Shown here: positions 7,604 to 14,746 of the stretch, one piece after another
Position numbering within the stretch: the first letter of the stretch is position 1
Layout: every line of letters starts with the position of its first letter
From: Clostridiales bacterium UBA3758
GTDB taxonomy: Bacteria; Bacillota; Clostridia; Oscillospirales; Oscillospiraceae
DNA length: 34,259 nucleotides
NCBI GenBank assembly: GCA_002371675.1
Contig: DFGE01000031.1
Span: 15,441 to 49,699, forward strand
Direction: 5' to 3'
The notes under the pieces: model-generated
What the model was told of the DNA's origin: nothing
What the model saw: the letters and a program-made list of their open reading frames with translations, nothing else
Database searches by the model: none
Made by a program: the position numbers and the translations under genes

Positions 7604-8353
7604 TCAGCTTTCGCTTTCCATCAGCTCCTTTAGTTGCTCAGCCTCTGCCTTCACATCCTTTTTCATCTGGCGTACAGTCTCCTGATACTGGGTTTCTGCA
7701 CGCTGGCGGTCGTGGCGCATTTCACGCTCCACATCACGAAGCTCCAGCTTCTCATCGGCGGCTTTTTTAACTTCTTTTGCCTCCTCATGAACCTGCTTCC
7801 GCAGATCCTCGAGATCCCGGCGGCTCTGCTTGGCCGCCGCCCTGATTTCATCTCGAATTTCTCGCTGAGCCATTTTATAATCTTTCATTTTCTGTTCCTC
7901 CCGTTCTTTAATACGACGATAGAAAGTGTTCGGTTTGAGATTCAGCCTGGACATGGCCTCACGCGCGGTAATCTGTCCGCCCTGCCATAGAGTGACCACA
8001 GAATCAAACAGGCTCTCATCAACTGCTATTGGTTTTCGTCCCTTATAGCGTCCCTTTGCCTTCGCCTTTTCAATCCCGTCTCGGCGTCTGGGCCTGTCCT
8101 TTCCCTCATCAAGCGCATAAAGTGCGCGGCACACCGTGAAAAAGACTTTTTCTGTATCGTTGCGGGTGTCAACTCCTTCCCGCAAGCTTACGAAATCCGC
8201 ACCGCAGTCTGCAATACAGCAAATCCCATCCAGCAGTTCTGCTGTACTGCTGGCAGCCGAATCAAATCCATCGACTTCCACAGTGTCCCCGCTGTTAAGC
8301 GATTTTACTGCTGCTATAAAGGATTCTGTGTCCGAAGCATGCCGCAAAGCCAT
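7604..8353 (-). CDS. Resolvase-like protein lacking the catalytic N-terminus, with coiled-coil tail
   Basis: The first 100-odd residues of this 249-residue protein match the second half of a serine-recombinase catalytic domain: GDTVEVDGFDSAASS at the place of GDTLVVWKLDRLGRS, then FVSLREGVDTRND and GIEKAKAKGRYKGRKP. A Hin-type helix-turn-helix follows (ITAREAMSRLNLKPNTFYRRIKE). The segment with the catalytic Ser (YxRVST) is absent, and the DRLGRS arginines are changed. Residues from about 140 to the end form a highly charged predicted coiled coil. Recombinase activity is therefore unlikely; a DNA-binding or structural role is possible. The start is fixed by GAGGTG 6 nt upstream and by a near-consensus promoter just before it. 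A longer reading from 8443 would begin upstream of that promoter. Confidence 0.78.
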   Translation of the reverse strand: MALRHASDTESFIAAVKSLNSGDTVEVDGFDSAASSTAELLDGICCIADCGADFVSLREGVDTRNDTEKVFFTVCRALYALDEGKDRPRRRDGIEKAKAKGRYKGRKPIAVDESLFDSVVTLWQGGQITAREAMSRLNLKPNTFYRRIKEREEQKMKDYKMAQREIRDEIRAAAKQSRRDLEDLRKQVHEEAKEVKKAADEKLELRDVEREMRHDRQRAETQYQETVRQMKKDVKAEAEQLKELMESES

Positions 8354-8383
8354 CTGAAACACCTCTGTTATCGTTGTGTATGC

Positions 8384-8412
8384 ATCATAGCACATGCGCA
8401 AAAGTGTGTCAA
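8384..8412 (-). promoter_or_regulatory. Strong promoter of the resolvase-like gene
   Basis: On the minus strand a perfect TTGACA (8407-8412) and TATGAT (8384-8389) are separated by exactly 17 nt, about 30 nt before the ATG at 8353. This is one of the best promoters in the window and suggests the degenerate recombinase is expressed. Confidence 0.8.
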
Positions 8413-8499
8413 TAGAATTATTCTTAAATATGACACATTTCATAATTAATTAAAATTTAATTGAAACACATTGGCAAGTGATAATACTGATTGATCCAG

Positions 8500-8532
8500 A
8501 AAAAATTGGCACTCTGCAGCTCGCAGAGTGCC
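8500..8532 (-). terminator. Rho-independent terminator, repeated sequence (copy 2)
   Basis: A perfect 10-bp stem (GGCACTCTGC with its complement, loop AGCTC) is followed on the minus strand by AATTTTTT. It lies about 290 nt downstream of the AraC gene. The core is the same as at 6658-6682, and a half-copy is visible near 23861-23875. Confidence 0.7.
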
Positions 8533-8824
8533 TTGCGGACTTTGTTGCTGTTATCAGAGATCGGGCGATCCTCGCCCGGTTCCTGCTTGAGAGAATCCGC
8601 GGCATGCTCAAAGAAGCCGCAGATCTCGCTTTTCTTCTTCACAGCTCGTGAAGCGGCAGGGGATCAGCACCGGCTTTCCCGGCGCGCCTTATCTGCTGTT
8701 TGCCCTTGCGGACAACTCGCATCGCCCGATCCGGCAACGATTCAGCTTTTGCGGGTTTTTTTCGCGCCGCAGGGGCTTTGCCCGGGGGAAAGAAACGCGC
8801 TCAGGGCGGTATTCTTCCCGCCGC
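8533..8824. other. Intergenic region without a supportable gene
   Basis: Between the AraC stop and the terminator at 8500, short frames exist on both strands (for example STGFPGAPYLLFALADN on plus, near 8660-8720). None has a start with a Shine-Dalgarno. Only weak stem-loops are seen. It may be gene debris, but I cannot assign a family. Confidence 0.4.
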
Positions 8825-9664
8825 TCAGAACTTGCCGGGCTCCGCCGCCGCCGAGCCCAGGCGGTAGCCCTGGGGGGTGAAGCCGGTGGCCTCCCGGAAG
8901 ACCTTGCCGAAATAGCTGAGACTGCGGAAGCCGCAGGCTTCACAGATCTCCCGCAGCGGCGCGTCCGGACGCTCCATGAGCAGCACCTTGGCCCGGTGGA
9001 TGCGGATGCGCCGCAGATAGCGGAAGATGGTTTCTCCGGTGGCCGCCTTGAAGATCCCGCAGAGATACTCCGGCGTGCGCCGGAACTGAGCGGCCAGCAT
9101 ATCCAAAGAAATATCCTCCCCGTAATGATCCTCCAGATAGAGGATCATTTCTTTTTCCATGCCGGCAGCCTCCGTATAGCGGCTGTCCGGCAGATGGCGC
9201 AGCCCTGCGGAAAGATCCAGCAGCAGCGCGTAGAGCGCCGATGAGTGCCGGACGGAATCCGCATCGAGTGAGGTTGCCATTTGCTCCAGGATCCGCAGGT
9301 GGGCGAGAAGGCCGCGGAAGTCCGCCGGTTCATATACGCCGGCCTCGCTCAGCCCCAGAACAGCCATTATTCGCTGACACAGCAGCCCATCGAAACCTAT
9401 ATAGTGCAGCAGCCATGTCCCGCCGGTGCTGCGGTAGCCGTGAGACGCGTGGGGCGGGAGAATGGCGATCTGTCCGGGGCGCAGGACAAAACGGGCACCG
9501 TCGGCATAATAGTCCCCCTCGCCGGAGATGCCGAAAAAAACCTGCCATACCGGAAAGCCCTTTGGCCGCAGGATCGGATCCTGTTCATGATCGATGCCCA
9601 CGGAGCGCAGGATCAGGGGTATCCGTGCATACTGCCGTCTGGTAACGGAAAAGGAGTAACGCAT
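8825..9664 (-). CDS. AraC family transcriptional regulator
   Basis: This 279-residue regulator has an N-terminal cupin-type sensor (about 20-150; DYYADGARFVLRPGQIAIL...HASHGYR) and a C-terminal double helix-turn-helix (about 185-275; LAAQFRRTPEYLCGIFK and ICEACGFRSLSYFGKVFR, ending FTPQGYR). It probably senses a sugar and activates the divergent beta-galactosidase-like gene at 9877. AAGGTGA just upstream of the ATG supports the start. Its promoter overlaps face-to-face with the one for the divergent gene, a common arrangement for local activators. Confidence 0.9.
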   Translation of the reverse strand: MRYSFSVTRRQYARIPLILRSVGIDHEQDPILRPKGFPVWQVFFGISGEGDYYADGARFVLRPGQIAILPPHASHGYRSTGGTWLLHYIGFDGLLCQRIMAVLGLSEAGVYEPADFRGLLAHLRILEQMATSLDADSVRHSSALYALLLDLSAGLRHLPDSRYTEAAGMEKEMILYLEDHYGEDISLDMLAAQFRRTPEYLCGIFKAATGETIFRYLRRIRIHRAKVLLMERPDAPLREICEACGFRSLSYFGKVFREATGFTPQGYRLGSAAAEPGKF

Positions 9665-9668
9665 ATGT

Positions 9669-9720
9669 CACCTTCAAAATCTTAAGATATTTATACGATT
9701 ATTAGTATATTAAGATTGCC
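9669..9720. promoter_or_regulatory. Possible AraC operator: imperfect inverted repeat
   Basis: ATCTTAA near 9678-9684 and its complement TTAAGAT near 9710-9716 flank additional TATAC/GTATA arms, overlapping the AraC gene's own -10 region. Position and symmetry suggest an operator, although AraC proteins often bind direct repeats. Low certainty. Confidence 0.35.
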
Positions 9721-9744
9721 TTTGCCAGCTTGTCAAGATAAAAT
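9707..9744. promoter_or_regulatory. Overlapping divergent promoters for araC-type gene and GH35/42 gene
   Basis: Minus strand: TTGACA (9731-9736) and TAATAT (9707-9712), spacing 18, drive the AraC gene. Plus strand: TTGCCT (9716-9721) and TAAAAT (9739-9744), spacing 17, drive the gene at 9877. The two promoters interleave, so their transcription is probably mutually exclusive and controlled by the regulator. Confidence 0.6.
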
Positions 9745-9876
9745 AAAGTCAGAAGAGCAAAAAGATCCGACCCAGGCAGGTTTTCCTCCGCAGACACGCG
9801 AACGCGGCCCTGTTCCCCGGCATCGGGTCTTTTTCGTTTACATCCGACAATTCATGAATTTGAAAGGAGCATTCCC

Positions 9877-11418
9877 ATGAGTCTTCCCGTTGTCAAGCGC
9901 GATGAAAAAGGCATCCCCACTCTTTACGTCCATGACAAGCCCTTCTTTATGAGAAGCGGCGAGATCCACAACTCCAACGCCTCCGATCCGGCGTATCTGG
10001 AGGAGAAGCTCTGGCCGGCCCTTCGCGGTCTGAACATGAACGCCGTCATTGCTCCTGTTTACTGGGAGCTGATCGAGCCGACCGAGGGCGCGTATGACTT
10101 CAGCTCGGCGGAAAGCCTGATCCTCGGCGCCCGCAAAGAGGGGCTGAAGCTCTGCATCCTGTGGTTCGGCCTGTGGAAGAACGCCGAGTCCATGTACGTT
10201 CCCGCCTGGATGAAGCGGGACACCGAGACCTACTTCCGCGCCGAAAAGGTCAACGGCGAGAAGATGACCACCGTATCCCCCCTCTGCGCCGCCGCCGTGG
10301 AGAAGGACCGCCAGGCCTTCACCGCCCTGATGCGCCGCATCCGGGAGATCGACAGCGAGGACAACACCGTCGTCGTCATGCAGGTGGAAAACGAGATCGG
10401 CCTGCTGGGCACCGACCGGGATTACAGCGAGACCGCGCAGAAGGCCTTCTTCGCCCCCATCCCCGGGAAGCTGGCCGCGGCTCTGGGCAAGAGCGGCACC
10501 TGGGAAGAGGTCTTCGGCGAGGACGCGGGCGAAAGCTTCATGGCCTGGCACTTTGCCTCCGCCGTGGAGACCATCGCCGCCTCGGGCAGGAAGGAATACG
10601 ACCTGCCCTGCTATGCCAACGCCTGGCTGCGGCAGAGCCCCTGGTTCCCCGGCTCCTACCCCTCCGGCGGCCCGGTGGAGCGGGTGCAGCCCATCTGGCG
10701 CACGGCGGCGCCCTCCCTCTTCGCCTTCGGCCCGGATATCTACGTGCCCTACTGCGCCGACGTGATGGACAGCTATGCCACGGATGAAAACCCGCTCTTC
10801 ATCCCCGAGATCCGCAAGGACGCGGTGGCTTCCTCCTACGCCCTCTATGCCTTCGGCGCGAAGAACGCCATCTGCTTCTCCCCCTTCGGCATCGAGGATC
10901 TGGCTCTGGATCCCGGTCAGCTGGACAAGCCCCCCATGGATCTGATGATCGCCCTGAACATCGACCCCTCCGCCTTCGACATCACCGGCAGCAAGGACTG
11001 CCTGGCCGCCACCTACGATCTGCTCGATCAGCTGGAGCCCCTGTATCTGCAGTATCGCGGCACCGGGCACCTGAAGGCCTGCGTGCGCCACGGCGAGACC
11101 GATTACAGCGCCTTCCTGCGCTTTGCCGACTATGACTTTGTGGTGAAGTACGGCCCGCGCATGAGCGGCAAGCCCCTGGGCGCCCTCTGGGTCCTGGAGC
11201 TTAGCGAGGACAGGTTCCTGCTGGTTGGCCTCAACTGCACGCCGGAGTTCCACGTCAAGCCCGGCGTGAACAGGAAGCTGGATATCCTCCGTCTGGAGGA
11301 GGGCCGCGTGGTGAAGGGGCAGTGGATTCCCGGCCGTGTGATGAACGGCGATGAGAAGATGAGCCTCCGCTTCGGCGACATGCCCGCTGCCATGCTGGTG
11401 GAGCTGCAGCGCTTCTAA
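9877..11418 (+). CDS. Beta-galactosidase-like glycoside hydrolase (GH35/GH42-like, DUF5597 type)
   Basis: This 513-residue clan GH-A protein has an N-terminal TIM barrel (about 15-350) with FMRSGEIHNS, then AVIAPVYWELIEPTEG. The acid/base loop QVENEIG carries Glu173 and the nucleophile loop FIPEIRKD carries Glu311. The C-terminal 150 residues match the beta-sandwich of DUF5597-containing proteins. It should hydrolyse terminal beta-galactosides or related glycosides in the cytosol, since there is no signal peptide. AAAGGAG lies 8 nt before the ATG. It stands alone, divergent from an AraC regulator and closed by a strong terminator, so it is a one-gene regulated unit. Confidence 0.85.
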   Translation: MSLPVVKRDEKGIPTLYVHDKPFFMRSGEIHNSNASDPAYLEEKLWPALRGLNMNAVIAPVYWELIEPTEGAYDFSSAESLILGARKEGLKLCILWFGLWKNAESMYVPAWMKRDTETYFRAEKVNGEKMTTVSPLCAAAVEKDRQAFTALMRRIREIDSEDNTVVVMQVENEIGLLGTDRDYSETAQKAFFAPIPGKLAAALGKSGTWEEVFGEDAGESFMAWHFASAVETIAASGRKEYDLPCYANAWLRQSPWFPGSYPSGGPVERVQPIWRTAAPSLFAFGPDIYVPYCADVMDSYATDENPLFIPEIRKDAVASSYALYAFGAKNAICFSPFGIEDLALDPGQLDKPPMDLMIALNIDPSAFDITGSKDCLAATYDLLDQLEPLYLQYRGTGHLKACVRHGETDYSAFLRFADYDFVVKYGPRMSGKPLGALWVLELSEDRFLLVGLNCTPEFHVKPGVNRKLDILRLEEGRVVKGQWIPGRVMNGDEKMSLRFGDMPAAMLVELQRF

Positions 11419-11428
11419 AGAGAAAACC

Positions 11429-11458
11429 AAAAAAGCCGGAGCATCACTCCGGCTTTTT
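11429..11458. terminator. Bidirectional terminator between convergent genes
   Basis: AAAAAAGCCGGAG, loop CATCA and CTCCGGCTTTTT form a symmetric terminator with an A-run before and a T-run after, serving both the plus-strand glycosidase and the minus-strand Crp-like gene. The stop codon and last codons (KKPE) of the Crp-like gene lie inside the hairpin. Confidence 0.9.
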
Positions 11459-12076
11459 CAGTACTCGATATTCGCCTTTTTTCTCGTGTGACAGCACGCC
11501 CAGCTCGCAGAATTCCTTCAGCACGCGCATGAGCTGACGGCTGCTGACGTTCAGGCTTTCGGCGATTGCCGCGATCCCGCTGATGCGCTGTCCCGGCTCG
11601 GCATGGCACAGGGAGAGCCTGACCTTCTGCCGGAGCGTCATCTGGTTGGAGGCCATCACGGCGCCGTTGAGCTTCTCCGCCATCGACGTGCAGAGGCAGC
11701 GCAGAAAGATCGGGTCGGCCAGCAGCCGCTGCCGATGCTGCTCCAGGTAGAGGGCGAGGGTGTACACATCGGTTTTCGCCTCGACAAAGAGCGTTGTAAA
11801 CTGCATGTCCAGCAGCTCCATGTCTCCGAGGATGTTGACCCGGTGGAAATCGGTCCGGATGGAGACGGTGGAGTTCTCGTCCGGCATGTCATAGAGAAGC
11901 AGCTCACCGTCCACCACCAGCTGCAGAAAGCCGCTGGGGGAAAGGGGGGTGGTCAACAGATCCCCGGGGGCGTAGTGCAGCAGCAGAAAGCGAGGCAGCT
12001 CCCCGCTGAACAGGCTTCGGATCTGGCGCGACTCGATATATTGGTCATATAGCCTGTGATTATGGATCGTTTCCAA
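11444..12076 (-). CDS. Crp/Fnr family transcriptional regulator
   Basis: This 210-residue protein has an N-terminal cyclic-nucleotide-binding-type beta roll (about 1-115; LPRFLLLHYAPGDLL...LQLVVDGELLLY), a dimer helix, and a C-terminal winged helix (about 145-205; IAAIAESLNVSSRQLMRVLKEF...GVLSHEKKGEYRVL). The start is taken as the TTG at 12076 because AAAGGAG lies 9 nt upstream; the longer frame from 12202 has no Shine-Dalgarno and would run through the intergenic operator. There are no Fnr-type cysteines at the N-terminus. It is divergent from the oxidoreductase operon and is probably its regulator through the palindrome at 12138-12151. Confidence 0.85.
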   Translation of the reverse strand: METIHNHRLYDQYIESRQIRSLFSGELPRFLLLHYAPGDLLTTPLSPSGFLQLVVDGELLLYDMPDENSTVSIRTDFHRVNILGDMELLDMQFTTLFVEAKTDVYTLALYLEQHRQRLLADPIFLRCLCTSMAEKLNGAVMASNQMTLRQKVRLSLCHAEPGQRISGIAAIAESLNVSSRQLMRVLKEFCELGVLSHEKKGEYRVLKKPE

Positions 12077-12137
12077 GCGGTTCGGCTCCTTTTTGTCAAT
12101 AGTGTACAAAGCGGCCCGGCGTTTTTCTGCGGAGAAA

Positions 12138-12151
12138 GTGACACGTGTCAC
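12138..12151. promoter_or_regulatory. CRP/FNR-type operator palindrome
   Basis: GTGACACGTGTCAC is a perfect 14-bp palindrome with the GTGA-N6-TCAC layout of Crp/Fnr sites, in the gap between a Crp/Fnr gene and its divergent operon. Its centre (12144.5) would be at about -41.5 relative to the start predicted from the -10 at 12174-12179, the classic class II activation position. Confidence 0.75.
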
Positions 12152-12173
12152 CACGCGGCCGGTGATTCTTTTA

Positions 12174-12179
12174 TATACT
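12174..12179 (+). promoter_or_regulatory. -10 element of the glycoside-oxidation operon
   Basis: TATACT lies 63 nt before the start codon at 12242. The expected -35 position (near CCACGC) is far from consensus, which fits a promoter that needs the activator bound at 12138-12151. Confidence 0.5.
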
Positions 12180-12241
12180 GGCATCAGCGATAAGTCAAGC
12201 AAAAGCTTCGATCAAATCATCCATAAAAAGGAGAGGAAAGC

Positions 12242-13387
12242 ATGGAAGAAAAAGTTCTCGGTTACGGCGTCATCGGCACCGGCGTGTACTGCGACCACTA
12301 TTTCGGCACTCTGGGTCCCGTGTTCAAGAATCTGCGCCCGGTGGGCTGCTCGGATCTGAACGTGGAGGCCGCCAAGGCCGCCGCTGCGCGCTGGAACGTG
12401 CCCAAGGTCTACACCACGGAGGAGATGCTGGCGGACCCCGAGGTGGACATCGTCATCATCCTCACCAACCCCGCCTCCCACTACAGCCTGACCATGGCCG
12501 CCCTGAAGGCCGGCAAACATGTCTACTGCGAAAAGCCCCTGGCCGCAAGCCTCCAGCAGGCCAATGAGATCGTGGAATTTGCCGCGAAACAGGGTCTCTT
12601 TGTGGGCGCCGCGCCCGACACCTTCCTGACCCCGGAGTTCCAGACCGTGCGCAAGCTGCTGGACGAGGGCGCCATCGGCAAGGTCATCGGCGTCACGGCC
12701 AACTATGTGGGACCCGGCGCCGACCTCTGGCATCCCAACGCCGGCTACCTCTACAAGAAGGGCGTGGGCCCCGCGCTGGACATGGGCCCCTACTTCCTGA
12801 CCACGCTGGTCACCCTGCTCGGCCCCATCGACAGCCTCTTTGCCTATGCAAACCGCGGCTGGGACGTGCGGAAGATCTGGGACAAGGACGTAGAGGTGGA
12901 GGTCAACACCAACTACTGCGGCGTCCTGAAGTTCTCGAACGGCGTCGTCGGCAACCTGAACCTGACCTATGACGAGTGGCGCTCCAGCCTTCCCGGCATG
13001 GAGATCTACGGCACCGAGGGCGTGCTCTTCGCCCCCGATCCCAACGCCATGATGGGCCCCATCAAGCTCCTGAAGGCCGAGGACTTCAAGAATCTCGTCA
13101 ATTCCAAGGGCGACAACGTGGGCGCCCGCCTTGGCGCCATCTACGGGCCGGAGGCAAACGGCCTCTTCACCGAGATCGAGACTCTGGCTCCCCGGGTGGG
13201 CAACCAGCGCGGCGCAGGCGTGTCCGACATGGCGAAGGCCATCGTGGAAGGCCGCAAGCCCCGGGTCAGCGCCGAGCTCTGCCGCCACGTCACCGAGGGC
13301 ATCAACGCCTTTGACGTCTCCGTCGCCACCGGCGAGCCCTACAAGATGACCACCACCTTCGAGATGCCCGCAGCGCTCGAGTTTTAA
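12242..13387 (+). CDS. Gfo/Idh/MocA family oxidoreductase (first of two)
   Basis: This 381-residue NAD(P)-dependent sugar dehydrogenase has a Rossmann domain (about 5-125) with YGVIGTGVYCDHY and the family EKP motif (Lys98 in CEKPLA). The C-terminal alpha/beta domain follows. The usual D-x-G-x-H reads DMGPY (Asp180, Tyr184), so Tyr replaces the catalytic His in the simple alignment. Members of this family oxidise sugar C3 hydroxyls in 3-keto-glycoside pathways. It is the first gene of a six-gene operon, 13 nt before a TIM-barrel gene, with AGGAGAGG as ribosome binding site. Likely role: initial oxidation of the glycosyl moiety, or the reverse reduction. Other sugar or inositol dehydrogenase activities are possible. 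Confidence 0.88.
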   Translation: MEEKVLGYGVIGTGVYCDHYFGTLGPVFKNLRPVGCSDLNVEAAKAAAARWNVPKVYTTEEMLADPEVDIVIILTNPASHYSLTMAALKAGKHVYCEKPLAASLQQANEIVEFAAKQGLFVGAAPDTFLTPEFQTVRKLLDEGAIGKVIGVTANYVGPGADLWHPNAGYLYKKGVGPALDMGPYFLTTLVTLLGPIDSLFAYANRGWDVRKIWDKDVEVEVNTNYCGVLKFSNGVVGNLNLTYDEWRSSLPGMEIYGTEGVLFAPDPNAMMGPIKLLKAEDFKNLVNSKGDNVGARLGAIYGPEANGLFTEIETLAPRVGNQRGAGVSDMAKAIVEGRKPRVSAELCRHVTEGINAFDVSVATGEPYKMTTTFEMPAALEF

Positions 13388-13400
13388 GGGAGGAAAGAGA

Positions 13401-14273
13401 ATGTACCGTAACACGACCGTCGGCCCCAAGCGGGGCGTTGCCCTCTACAGCTATTCCGCCGAGTTCGGCTTTGAAAAGACCCTCGAGGACTGCTTTGAGG
13501 ATATGAAGGATATGGGCGCCACCGGCGTGGAGATCCTGGCCAACACCCATATCGAGAACTACCCCTACCCCACCGACGCGTGGGTGAACTACTGGTTCTC
13601 CCTCTGCGACAAGTACCAGATCGAGCCGGTGGAATACGGCCACTGGATCGACTGCCGCGTGCTGCAGGACCGTATGCTCAGCACCGAGGAGGCGGTTGCC
13701 CGCCTGGAGCAGGATCTGCGCCTGGCCCATCGCCTGGGCTTCAAGGTGCTGCGCACCAAGATGAGCGTGGTGGACGACGCCCTGAACCCCGTGGAGAACT
13801 GGCGCGAGATCATCAAGGGCGCCCTGCCCCTGGCCGAGCGTCTGGGCCTGCAGATGTGCCCGGAGATCCACATCCCCACCAATCTCAAGAGCCAGATGAT
13901 CCAGGACTACGTGGACTTCATCAAGGAGACCGGCACGAAGAGCTTCGGCCTCAACATCGACTTCTCCGTCTTCCGCCACAAGTTCGACGAGGGCGAGTTC
14001 GTGGATCCCCACTTCGTTCCCAACGAGCCGGAGGACATCATCCCCCTGCTGCCCTACATCTACTGCTGCCACGCCAAGTTCATCCACATGAACGACGACT
14101 TTGAGGAGACCACCATTCCTTATAAGGAAGTGCTCACCATCCTCAAGGAGCACGGCTGGAACGGCTACCTGCTCTCGGAGTACGAGGGCGCGGACAAGTA
14201 CGACCAGGGCTATGAGGTGGGTCAGACCCTCCGCAGGCACCACATCATGATGAAGAACATTCTGGGTTATTAA
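13401..14273 (+). CDS. TIM-barrel protein, candidate C-glycoside deglycosidase alpha subunit
   Basis: This 290-residue xylose-isomerase-like (AP endonuclease 2 superfamily) TIM barrel has metal-ligand candidates at the usual strand ends: Glu155 (CPEIHIPT), Asp187 (LNIDFSVF), His224/His229 (CHAKFIHM) and Glu260 (LLSEYEG). In known C-glycoside deglycosidases a metal-dependent barrel of this family forms a complex with a small CGDB subunit and eliminates the aglycone from a 3-keto-glycoside. Here the CGDB gene follows after only 13 nt, which is the main reason for the call. GGGAGGAAAG is the ribosome binding site. Alternative: a stand-alone sugar epimerase or 3-keto-sugar hydratase. Confidence 0.78.
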   Translation: MYRNTTVGPKRGVALYSYSAEFGFEKTLEDCFEDMKDMGATGVEILANTHIENYPYPTDAWVNYWFSLCDKYQIEPVEYGHWIDCRVLQDRMLSTEEAVARLEQDLRLAHRLGFKVLRTKMSVVDDALNPVENWREIIKGALPLAERLGLQMCPEIHIPTNLKSQMIQDYVDFIKETGTKSFGLNIDFSVFRHKFDEGEFVDPHFVPNEPEDIIPLLPYIYCCHAKFIHMNDDFEETTIPYKEVLTILKEHGWNGYLLSEYEGADKYDQGYEVGQTLRRHHIMMKNILGY

Positions 14274-14286
14274 GGAGGCGGAGAAC

Positions 14287-14727
14287 ATGGAAAAACAGGT
14301 TATTCAGTCGGTCGGTTTCCGGAACATTGAAGAAAACGGCGAGATCGTCGGCTTTCAGCTCAAGATCCGCCTGCCCTACTACCGCGGCGTGTACCTCAGC
14401 CAGATCAAGCCCGGCCACCTGATCGTGGACGGCGAGAGCTTCGGCGAGGACGAGATCATGTGGCGCGTGAACGGCGAGGATTTCACCTATGCCGACATGC
14501 GCAGGGACTGCAATCATCACTGGCACCCCATGGAGCCCGCCACCCTGATCGTGAAAAAGCCCGGCGGCCTGAGCCAGGGCTTCCACGATCTGACCTACGG
14601 CTTCTGCTGCACCCACTCCTATATGCCCCCCTTCATGGAGGCCCTGGAGGACCCGGACAAGCCCGCGGTCATCTACTTCCGCGAGTTCGGCCAGAACACC
14701 AACAGCCGTCGGCTTTTGATCGTCTGA
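14287..14727 (+). CDS. CGDB-domain protein (C-glycoside deglycosidase beta subunit family, ex-DUF6379)
   Basis: This 146-residue, all-beta small protein matches the layout I know for DUF6379/CGDB: GFQLKIRLPYYRGVYLSQI near residues 22-40, then VDGESF, a WRVNGEDFTY block, PATLIVKKPGGLSQGFHDL, and SYMPPF near the end. In characterised systems (DgpBC, CarBC and DfgAB types) this subunit binds the TIM-barrel subunit and is needed for C-C glycoside cleavage. It sits 13 nt after the barrel gene and 19 nt before a second oxidoreductase. No signal peptide. The family call rests on remembered pattern, not a search; a profile hit would confirm it. Confidence 0.78.
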   Translation: MEKQVIQSVGFRNIEENGEIVGFQLKIRLPYYRGVYLSQIKPGHLIVDGESFGEDEIMWRVNGEDFTYADMRRDCNHHWHPMEPATLIVKKPGGLSQGFHDLTYGFCCTHSYMPPFMEALEDPDKPAVIYFREFGQNTNSRRLLIV

Positions 14728-14746
14728 TCGGGAAGGAGAAAACACC

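Noticed and set aside
8457..8642. Small minus-strand frame KKKSEICGFFEHAADSL...
   Set aside because: There is no ribosome binding site at its GTG, and its second half is the repeated terminator hairpin. It may be debris but cannot be supported as a gene.
9838..11430. 530-codon minus-strand frame opposite the beta-galactosidase-like gene
   Set aside because: It is a shadow of third-position GC in a gene with intact Glu173/Glu311 motifs, and is His/Gly-rich without a fold.
12077..12202. Longer N-terminus for the Crp-like regulator
   Set aside because: The added 42 residues would be encoded by the operator and promoter region and lack a Shine-Dalgarno; the TTG at 12076 has AAAGGAG.
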